In this document: piece by piece, positions 5,487 to 10,573 of the stretch
Layout of the letters: the number at the start of each line of letters is the position of its first letter
How positions within the stretch are numbered: position 1 is the first letter of the stretch
NCBI GenBank assembly: GCA_030594585.1
Contig: JAUVEX010000023.1
Location: 1 to 10,573 of the forward strand
Length of the DNA stretch: 10,573 nucleotides
Direction: 5' to 3'
DNA from: an archaeon
Lineage (GTDB): Archaea > EX4484-52 > B79-G9
The notes under the pieces: model-generated
Told to the model about the DNA's origin: nothing
Seen by the model: only the letters and a program-made list of their open reading frames with translations
Databases searched by the model: none
Position numbers and translations under genes: made by a program

Positions 5487-6333
5487 CGCGAAAATCATAG
5501 GGATCACGGGCGGGAAAGGCGGAACCGGAAAGTCTACAATAGCTACTGCTCTTGCGGTTGAGCTTGCCAAAAAAAGCAAAGTGCTGCTTGTTGATATGGA
5601 TGCGGACTGTCCTAATGACCATTTGCTTTTGAATATTGAAAGGAAGAATCCGATCACAGTGCACCAGAGGATTCCGAAGTGGGATCTTAAGAAGTGCACT
5701 AAATGCGGGGCGTGTGCGGATGTTTGCGTGACAAACGCAATTGTTCATATTGACGGGAATTATCCTATGTTTTTGCCGCAGCAGTGCAATGGCTGCGGCG
5801 CATGCGCTATCAAATGCCCTGTTGATGCTATTTTTTGGGACAAAAAAGCAGTCGGCACAATATATGAGGGAACGGGATTTGGTATTGATTTAATATCATC
5901 GGAGTTAAAAATCAATGAGCCTGTTTCTGAAATAGTGGTTGAAAAAGCAGGAGAGCTTGTTTTGGAGCGAAAACAAAGATACGATTATATTATTGTGGAT
6001 ACTGCCGCAGGCACACACTGTGATGTCATTTCTGCTCTTGGCCTTTGCGATTTTGCAATTGGCGTAACTGAGCCAACACCGCTTGGCCTGCATGATCTGG
6101 AGCTTATCATGAAACTGCTTTCACGAATGGGTGTGCCTTTTGAAATTGTGCTTAACATGTATCAAGAGAAGCAGGATGAGCTGGTCAACAACACTGTTTC
6201 AAAATACAACAAAACAGTTTTTGCCAAAGTGCCTTACAAAAAAGAGATAATGATTGCGTATTCAAAAGGAATTCCTATTAAGGAAAAAAGCATTGAGAAA
6301 ATTGCAAAATGGGTTGAGGATCGGTCATCATGA
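5476..6333 (+). CDS. MinD-like P-loop ATPase with inserted 2x[4Fe-4S] ferredoxin domain, copy 1
   Basis: A 285-residue SIMIBI-class ATPase of the Mrp/MinD family that carries a ferredoxin insert. The deviant Walker A is GGKGGTGKST (residues 12-21), with the signature lysine K14 and P-loop lysine K19. The switch region is VDMDADCPN (39-47). Two cluster motifs follow: C74-x2-C77-x2-C80-x3-C84 and C104-x2-C107-x2-C110-x3-C114-P. Walker B-like DTAAGTHCD lies near 175-183. It should dimerise around ATP and couple hydrolysis to electron or metal-cluster transfer; the exact reaction is unknown. These ATPases are often mislabelled as cobyrinic acid synthase or nitrogenase iron protein. It overlaps copy 2 of the NifX-like protein by 11 bases and the next ATPase gene by 4 bases (ATGA), so the three are coupled. 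Confidence 0.9.
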   Translation: MKTNAKIIGITGGKGGTGKSTIATALAVELAKKSKVLLVDMDADCPNDHLLLNIERKNPITVHQRIPKWDLKKCTKCGACADVCVTNAIVHIDGNYPMFLPQQCNGCGACAIKCPVDAIFWDKKAVGTIYEGTGFGIDLISSELKINEPVSEIVVEKAGELVLERKQRYDYIIVDTAAGTHCDVISALGLCDFAIGVTEPTPLGLHDLELIMKLLSRMGVPFEIVLNMYQEKQDELVNNTVSKYNKTVFAKVPYKKEIMIAYSKGIPIKEKSIEKIAKWVEDRSS

Positions 6334-7220
6334 AACAAATTACAATACTTTCAGGAAAAGGCGGAGTCGGGAAAAGCAGTATCACAGCTTCGCTTGCAAT
6401 TGCGCTTTTAAAACATAAAAAAATCATATGCGCTGACTGCGATGTTGATGCATCGAATCTTGCGCTTGTTTTTGGGATGGAACCGAAGGATTACGGGGAA
6501 TGGAAAAACATAACAACAAATAAGAAAGCCCGTGTTGACTTAAGCAAATGCACATCATGCAAAAAATGTGTTGAAGCATGCTATTTTAATGCAATAGAAT
6601 GGGACAGCAAAAAAAACATTCCTGTTTTCAAGGAATTCGGGTGCGAAGGGTGCGGTGCCTGTGAACTAATATGTCCTTCAGGGGCTATTGAACTTTATGA
6701 TGTGGAGAATGCGAAAATCGGCTATGGGGAAACAAAATACGGGTTTACTGTTGTTTCCGGACAGCTTGAGATGGGTGAGTCCGGCTCAGGCAAGGTTGTT
6801 TCTGCGGTAAAGGAGCTTGCCAAAAAAAAGGCAGGGGATTCAGATGTTATGCTTGTGGATTCTGCTGCGGGAATAGGGTGCCCGGTAATTGCATCAATTA
6901 CAGGAAGCGATTATGTGATTGGTGTGTGCGAACCAACGCCTTCGGGATTTGCGGATCTGAAACGCGCACTTTTGGTTGTAGGCCATTTCAATATTCCGTA
7001 CGGGATAATAATCAACAAATATGATATTAATGAAGAATACTTAAAAAAGATTGAGGAATTTGCCAAAGAAAAGGGCGCAAAAGTCCTTGCAAAAATACCC
7101 TATGACAAGAGTTTCACAGACGCGCTTGTGAATCTTGTACCTGTTGTTGTTTTTAACCCGAAGTTTGAAGCGCTGTTTGATAAAATCGCATCCAAGCTTT
7201 CTTGCGAGGGAATAATTTAA
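6330..7220 (+). CDS. MinD-like P-loop ATPase with inserted 2x[4Fe-4S] ferredoxin domain, copy 2
   Basis: A 296-residue paralogue of the preceding ATPase. The deviant Walker A is SGKGGVGKSS (residues 8-17, signature K10, P-loop K15). The switch motif is ADCDVDASNL (35-44), closer to the Mrp/NifH-like consensus than in copy 1, with added C34 and C37. Cluster motifs are C74-x2-C77-x2-C80-x3-C84 and C105-x2-C108-x2-C111-x3-C115-P. The Walker B-like strand reads MLVDSAAGIGCPV. An insertion with MGESGSGKVVSAV lies in the middle. ATGA overlap with the upstream gene gives equal, coupled production, supporting a heterodimer as proposed for similar pairs in ORP-type clusters. A short C-terminal extension ends SCEGII. 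Function is inferred from family and context, not from a known substrate. Confidence 0.9.
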   Translation: MKQITILSGKGGVGKSSITASLAIALLKHKKIICADCDVDASNLALVFGMEPKDYGEWKNITTNKKARVDLSKCTSCKKCVEACYFNAIEWDSKKNIPVFKEFGCEGCGACELICPSGAIELYDVENAKIGYGETKYGFTVVSGQLEMGESGSGKVVSAVKELAKKKAGDSDVMLVDSAAGIGCPVIASITGSDYVIGVCEPTPSGFADLKRALLVVGHFNIPYGIIINKYDINEEYLKKIEEFAKEKGAKVLAKIPYDKSFTDALVNLVPVVVFNPKFEALFDKIASKLSCEGII

Positions 7221-7233
7221 TTGAGGGATTTAT

Positions 7234-8106
7234 ATGAAAACATATATTGAATGCTTGCCTTGTTTTTTGAATCAGGCAATAAAGGTTTTAAAGCTGTCTG
7301 TTTCTGACTCGCAAGTACAGGAAAAGGCAGTAAAAGAAGTTATGAAAATGTTTTCAGAGATTGATTTGGACAAAAAGCCACCCGAATTTGCAAGGCTTGT
7401 TTATGAAAAAATATCGGATATAACAGGAATTGAAGATCCCTATATAGGGATAAAGAAAAGGGATAATGAGCATGCTTTAAGCCTTGCGCCCACATTGAAA
7501 AATACTATGAGGGATTCGAAAGATTCGCTTTTGACTGCTGTAAAGGCGGCAATTGCAGGAAACATAATGGATTTTGCGGCAAATTCCGATTACAATCTTA
7601 GAGAAACAATAAACAGGATTTTGAAGGAAGATTTTGCAATCAATGATTATGGCAAATTTAAAAAAGATGTTATGGATGCAAAGGTGATTGCCTATTTTGC
7701 AGACAATTCCGGCGAAATAGTGATTGACCGTTTGCTTGTTGAAAAGATAAAGACAATTAACAAAAAATGCATTATTCATTTCTTTGTTAAAGCAAAACCC
7801 ATAATCAATGACGCAACCATGACTGATGCTGATGCTGTTGGCCTGAGCTGCCTTACGGGTGTTGAAATTAAGACACTTGACGGGGAGTTTCTTTCAGGAA
7901 GCGCAAAATACACGGAATCTGTCAATTATCTGAAAAGCGTTGATATGGTCATATCCAAAGGGCAGGGAAATTATGAACGGTTAAGCGATGTTGATGCCAA
8001 TATATATTTTCTGTTGATTGCAAAATGCGCCGTAATTGCCAGGGATTTGAATGTGGATTTAATGACTCCTGTGCTTAAGTGCAATAAGAGTGAGTCTCGT
8101 GAATAA
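7234..8106 (+). CDS. DUF89 (ARMT1-like) metal-dependent phosphatase, CxxC subfamily
   Basis: A 290-residue DUF89 protein. The N-terminus MKTYIECLPC carries the CxxC (C7, C10) of the stand-alone archaeal/bacterial subfamily. The active-site motifs are all present: D157-N158-S-G-E (metal-binding DNxGE), K-x-P-I-I-N192-D193-A-T (phosphate pocket) and SKGQGNYE (241-248). Members studied elsewhere are Co/Ni/Mn-dependent phosphatases that remove damaged sugar phosphates and related metabolites; the substrate here is unknown. Length and ending (AKCAVIARDLNVDL then PVLKC) fit the family. GAGGGA (7223-7228) precedes the ATG, and the gene starts 13 bases after the second ATPase, so it is probably in the same operon. 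The 3' end overlaps the next gene by up to 17 bases. A link to the metal-cluster genes is suggested only by position. Confidence 0.87.
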   Translation: MKTYIECLPCFLNQAIKVLKLSVSDSQVQEKAVKEVMKMFSEIDLDKKPPEFARLVYEKISDITGIEDPYIGIKKRDNEHALSLAPTLKNTMRDSKDSLLTAVKAAIAGNIMDFAANSDYNLRETINRILKEDFAINDYGKFKKDVMDAKVIAYFADNSGEIVIDRLLVEKIKTINKKCIIHFFVKAKPIINDATMTDADAVGLSCLTGVEIKTLDGEFLSGSAKYTESVNYLKSVDMVISKGQGNYERLSDVDANIYFLLIAKCAVIARDLNVDLMTPVLKCNKSESRE

Positions 8107-8674
8107 AAAAGAAGCCATTGAAATTCTTGAAGACGAAATCAAAAACTGCAAAAAATGCGGCCTGTACCGGACAAGAATAAAACCGCTTACAGACAGGGGC
8201 AATCTGGACGCAGAAGTGATGCTCATTGGCGAGGCACCGGGATATAATGAGGATTTAACAGGAAAGGCGTTTATAGGAAAAGCAGGCGAAATACTGAATA
8301 AACTGTTGGGTTCCATTAATCTTTTGCGAGAAGACACATACATCACAAGCATTGTAAAATGCAAACCGCCGCACAACGATGATCCGACAGGTGAGCAGAT
8401 CAATGCATGCAAGCCATACCTTGACCGCCAGATTTCAATTATTAGCCCGAGAGTCCTTGTTCCTTTAGGCCGCTTTGCATGCGCGTTTATTTTTGAAAAA
8501 TATGGCCTTAGAAAAGAAAGAATCAGCGAGGCACACGGCAAAACATACACTGTGAATAGTTTGTTCGGATGCATCAAAATAAGTCCGCAGTATCATCCGT
8601 CTGTTGCAGGCTATAACGCGGAGATGATGAGCACATTGCTTGAAGATTTTAAGGCAGTCGGGCGCAATATTTGA
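8090..8674 (+). CDS. Family 4 uracil-DNA glycosylase ([4Fe-4S])
   Basis: A 194-residue uracil-DNA glycosylase of the thermophile/archaeal family 4, which removes uracil from DNA to start base-excision repair. The four cluster cysteines are in the family arrangement: C20 and C23 (NCKKCGL), C91 (IVKCKPP) and C107 (NACKPYL). Catalytic motif 1 is GEAPGYNEDLTGKAF (47-61), with F61 expected to stack on uracil. Motif 2 is YHPSVAG (168-174), with H169. VLVPLGRFA is the usual central strand. The start is uncertain: GTG at 8090 overlaps DUF89 by 17 bases; an in-frame GTG at 8099 has GAGTGA (8088-8093) five bases before it and would give 191 residues. Either way translation is coupled to DUF89. Fe-S dependence is the only visible link to the upstream genes. 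Confidence 0.92.
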   Translation: MSLVNKKEAIEILEDEIKNCKKCGLYRTRIKPLTDRGNLDAEVMLIGEAPGYNEDLTGKAFIGKAGEILNKLLGSINLLREDTYITSIVKCKPPHNDDPTGEQINACKPYLDRQISIISPRVLVPLGRFACAFIFEKYGLRKERISEAHGKTYTVNSLFGCIKISPQYHPSVAGYNAEMMSTLLEDFKAVGRNI

Positions 8675-8710
8675 TTTTTTTATTGCGTTTCGGGCGAAAT
8701 TTCGTTTTTT
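8663..8710 (+). terminator. T-run terminator region after the glycosylase gene
   Basis: CGCAATA (8663-8669) and TATTGCG (8681-8687) form a 7-bp stem that straddles the stop codon, with seven T (8675-8681) in its loop and 3' arm. The palindrome CGAAATTTCG (8695-8704) is then followed by six T (8705-8710). Either T-run could end transcription in an archaeon. This is the natural end of the long operon. Confidence 0.5.
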
Positions 8711-8740
8711 AACAAATAAGCCTTTTTCTGACCAAACAGC

Positions 8741-8756
8741 ACCAAACCTATATAAA
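8741..8756 (+). promoter_or_regulatory. Orphan TATA promoter in the gyrB upstream region
   Basis: TATATAAA (8749-8756), preceded by ACCAAACC, is one of the best TATA boxes in the window. Start is predicted near 8775-8778. No good coding gene follows within 200 bases, and gyrB begins 260 bases downstream, so it may serve a small RNA or a long gyrB leader. Confidence 0.5.
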
Positions 8757-8774
8757 CATATATGACTAAAAAAT

Positions 8775-8908
8775 AGTATGGGTTTTTAGGGGTGGAATAA
8801 CACATCTATTTGCGTTTTTGGACATGTTTTTGTTCTCAAAAAAAATCATGAAATTTTGGTGTGTGTGTTGGTGGATTTCAAGCTTTTTTATTGCTGCGGA
8901 TCCATACT
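8775..8908 (+). ncRNA. Candidate small non-coding RNA
   Basis: The predicted start of the orphan promoter coincides with AGTATGGGT (8775-8783), which can pair with ATCCATACT (8900-8908): nine pairs with one G-U, a possible closing helix of a 134-base RNA. Inside, TGAAAT (8849-8854) pairs with ATTTCA (8875-8880), flanked by an A-run (8840-8845) able to pair with a T-run (8884-8889). I recognise no known RNA family: no C/D boxes, H/ACA tail or RNase P core. The evidence is structural coincidence only. Confidence 0.25.
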
Positions 8909-8975
8909 TTATACGCAATAAAAAATAGCAAATTTTATAAAACTGATTAATTGAGAGATTGGTATTTTTAAGACA

Positions 8976-8992
8976 TAAAATTATAGATAATA
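8976..8992 (+). promoter_or_regulatory. Probable gyrB promoter (AT-rich)
   Basis: TAAAATTATAGATAATA lies 23-39 bases before the ATG at 9015, the right distance for a TATA box serving a leaderless or very short-leader mRNA. No Shine-Dalgarno precedes the ATG. TTTTATAAAA at 8933-8942 is an alternative that would give a leader of about 50 bases. Confidence 0.35.
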
Positions 8993-9014
8993 TTTATGCG
9001 AAAAAGTGAATGCT

Positions 9015-10573
9015 ATGGCAGAAAAAGACTATGGTGCAGACCAGATAAAGGTATTGGAAGGCTTATCAGCTGTTCGCAAACGGCCTGCGATGTATATCGG
9101 GGGCACGGGAAAAAGAGGGCTCCATCATCTTGTGTGGGAAGTTCTTGACAACAGCATTGATGAGGCTTTAGCAGGGTTTTGCACTAAGATAAGCATTTCT
9201 GTGAATACTGACGGCTCTGTTACTGTGATTGATAACGGGAGAGGGATTCCTGTTGAGATGCACACAAAATACAAAGTGCCTGCAATTGAGATTGTGATGA
9301 CAAAGCTTCATGCCGGCGGTAAGTTCGACAACAGCACATATAAGGTTTCCGGCGGGCTTCACGGCGTTGGTGTTTCTGTTGTAAACGCATTGTCTGAATG
9401 GGTTGAACTTGAAATAAAACGGGACGGCAAAATACACCATCAAAAATACTCGAGAGGAGATAAGGCAACCGAACTTAAAGTGATTGGCGATACAGACACA
9501 ACGGGCACAAAAGTTACATTTTTTCCTGATGCAGAAATTTTTGATGAGGTTATTTTTGACACAGATACGCTGATTCCCCGAATAAAAGAGCTTGCATATT
9601 TGAATAAAGGCCTTGCTCTTGATTTTGAAGATAAGAGAAGCGGCCTTAAAAAAGAATATTGTTTTGAGGGCGGCATTGAGTCTTTAGTTTCTGACTTAAA
9701 TAAGACAAGGACTTCGCTTCATGAAAATCCTATTTATCTTGAGTCTAAAGACAATAATATTGAGATGGAGATTGCCATGCAATATACTACGGGCTACACA
9801 GAGACTCTTATCTCTTTTGTGAATAACATAAATACAATTGAGGGTGGAACCCATGTATCCGGTTTTAAGTCAGCACTTACTAAAGTCACAAATACTTACA
9901 TAAAGAAAAACAAGTTTTTGAAAGATTCTGTTGATATAACAGGACAGGACATGCGCGAGGGTTTGACTGCTGTTCTAAGCTTAAAAGTTCCCCAGCCGCA
10001 GTTCGAGGGACAAACCAAGACAAAGCTTGGAAATGCAGACATTAAGGGTATTGTAGAGTCTGCTATGTCTTTGAAGCTTTCTGAATTTTACGAAGAAAAT
10101 CCAACAGTCGCAAAGACAATTGTCGGAAAAATAACTTCTGCTGCAACTGCGCGCATTGCCGCGCAAAAGGCAAGGGAGCTTGTTCGGCGTAAAAGTGCGC
10201 TTGAATCAACAACGCTTCCAGGAAAACTTGCTGACTGCTCTGAGAAAGATGCTTCAAAATGCGAGCTTTTTATAGTTGAGGGAGATTCTGCAGGCGGTTC
10301 TGCAAAACAGGGCCGTGTGCGTGATACTCAGGCAATACTTCCTTTGCGTGGAAAAATACTTAATGTGGAAAAAGCAGCGATTACCAAAATGATACAAAAT
10401 GAGGAAATTAGAGCGCTTATAACCGCTATTGGCACCGGAATTTCGGAGCAGTTTACAATGGAGAAGGCGCGGTATCATAAGATAATAATCATGACTGACG
10501 CTGATGTTGATGGCGCGCATATAAGCACGCTGCTTCTTACATTCTTTTTTAGATACATGATGGAACTTATAGA
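9015..10573 (+). CDS. gyrB: DNA gyrase subunit B (3' truncated by window)
   Basis: The frame is open from 9015 to the window edge and gives 519 codons of a type II topoisomerase ATPase subunit, which with GyrA introduces negative supercoils. In order: YGADQIKVLEGL then RKRPAMYIG; the GHKL ATPase site E42/N46 (WEVLDNSIDEA) and D73 (DNGRGIP), the same numbers as in E. coli GyrB; GLHGVGVSVVNALS; transducer QPQFEGQTKTKLGN; and TOPRIM metal residues E422 in EGDSAGGSAKQGR and D495/D497 in DADVDGAHI. PLRGKILNVEKA is typical of GyrB. An in-frame GTG at 9006 is a possible alternative start. The protein is clearly of bacterial type; archaeal gyrases are known to derive from bacterial transfer. The TOPRIM domain ends near the window edge, and gyrA may follow beyond it. 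Confidence 0.96.
   Translation, partial: MAEKDYGADQIKVLEGLSAVRKRPAMYIGGTGKRGLHHLVWEVLDNSIDEALAGFCTKISISVNTDGSVTVIDNGRGIPVEMHTKYKVPAIEIVMTKLHAGGKFDNSTYKVSGGLHGVGVSVVNALSEWVELEIKRDGKIHHQKYSRGDKATELKVIGDTDTTGTKVTFFPDAEIFDEVIFDTDTLIPRIKELAYLNKGLALDFEDKRSGLKKEYCFEGGIESLVSDLNKTRTSLHENPIYLESKDNNIEMEIAMQYTTGYTETLISFVNNINTIEGGTHVSGFKSALTKVTNTYIKKNKFLKDSVDITGQDMREGLTAVLSLKVPQPQFEGQTKTKLGNADIKGIVESAMSLKLSEFYEENPTVAKTIVGKITSAATARIAAQKARELVRRKSALESTTLPGKLADCSEKDASKCELFIVEGDSAGGSAKQGRVRDTQAILPLRGKILNVEKAAITKMIQNEEIRALITAIGTGISEQFTMEKARYHKIIIMTDADVDGAHISTLLLTFFFRYMMELI

Larger units (their letters stand above)
8676..8925. repeat. 13-bp perfect inverted repeat bounding 250 bp
   Basis: TTTTTTATTGCGT (8676-8688) is the exact reverse complement of 8913-8925. 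A third, partial copy, TTTTTTATTGC (8884-8894), makes an 11-bp perfect hairpin with 8915-8925 around a 20-base loop. CGCAATA also occurs at 8663-8669. No target-site duplication is visible outside the arms, so I do not call it a mobile element. Confidence 0.55.
8675..9014. other. 340-bp non-coding region between the glycosylase gene and gyrB
   Basis: No gene longer than 34 codons is open here in a convincing way. The stretch holds the operon terminator, a near-consensus TATA box at 8749-8756, nested inverted repeats, a G/T-rich run (8855-8874) and an AT-rich gyrB promoter. Long spacing is unusual beside the tightly packed operon, so the region probably holds a regulatory or RNA element. Confidence 0.6.

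Noticed and set aside
4716..7220. Nitrogenase FeMo-cofactor gene cluster
   Set aside because: NifX-type and NifH-like annotations are tempting, but no nifH, nifD, nifK, nifE, nifN or radical-SAM nifB is seen. The ferredoxin-insert ATPases are MinD/Mrp type.
8676..8925. Insertion sequence or MITE
   Set aside because: No transposase, no target-site duplication outside the 13-bp arms, and no second copy in the window. Kept only as an inverted repeat.
1..10573. CRISPR array, rRNA or tRNA genes
   Set aside because: No regularly spaced repeats, no rRNA-like conserved stretch and no complete cloverleaf was found by eye on either strand.

Overview
The window looks like an AT-rich genome of an anaerobic archaeon. 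Several promoters carry an archaeal TATA box about 25 nt before a start codon (BRE-like CCGAAA plus TTTATATAA directly before the ATG at 3807). Proteins of archaeal or anaerobic type dominate: ferredoxin-domain MinD-like ATPases, a DUF89 protein with an N-terminal CxxC, and a family 4 Fe-S uracil-DNA glycosylase. A bacterial-type gyrB is present, as in several euryarchaeal and DPANN lineages. A DPANN-like host is my guess, not something the sequence proves. Every recognised gene is on the + strand.

Layout. (1) 1-147 is the 3' end of an unrecognised gene, followed closely by a small zinc-ribbon, tail-anchored membrane protein (157-474). (2) 530-2359 has its own TATA box and encodes a 609-residue, highly charged coiled-coil protein. 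A lipoprotein thioredoxin with a CGHC site (2379-2846) and a CcdA/DsbD-like membrane electron carrier (2856-3686) follow; together they make a plausible extracytoplasmic thiol-redox pair. A hairpin plus T-run follows them. (3) 3807-8674 is a tightly packed cluster: a DUF134 (UPF0251) helix-turn-helix regulator fused to a DUF5320-like zinc-ribbon domain, a stand-alone DUF5320 protein, two NifX/NifB-type metal-cluster-binding proteins, two MinD-like ATPases with 2x[4Fe-4S] ferredoxin inserts, a DUF89 metal-dependent phosphatase and a family 4 uracil-DNA glycosylase. The DUF134-to-ATPase core resembles the anaerobe-specific orange-protein (ORP) type gene set. (4) 8675-9014 is a 340-bp non-coding stretch with T-runs, a strong TATA box, nested inverted repeats and possibly a small RNA. 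(5) 9015 to the edge is the first 519 codons of gyrB.

How the genes may work together. The regulator probably controls its own promoter: two abutting ATGCAT-centred 10-mers lie between its TATA box and its leaderless start codon. The NifX-like proteins are expected to hold a metal-sulfur cluster, and the paired Fe-S ATPases to drive its assembly or transfer. No nitrogenase gene is present. The most notable observation is that the regulator/DUF5320 fusion keeps a perfect Shine-Dalgarno and in-frame ATG exactly at the domain junction, so one gene may make two proteins.
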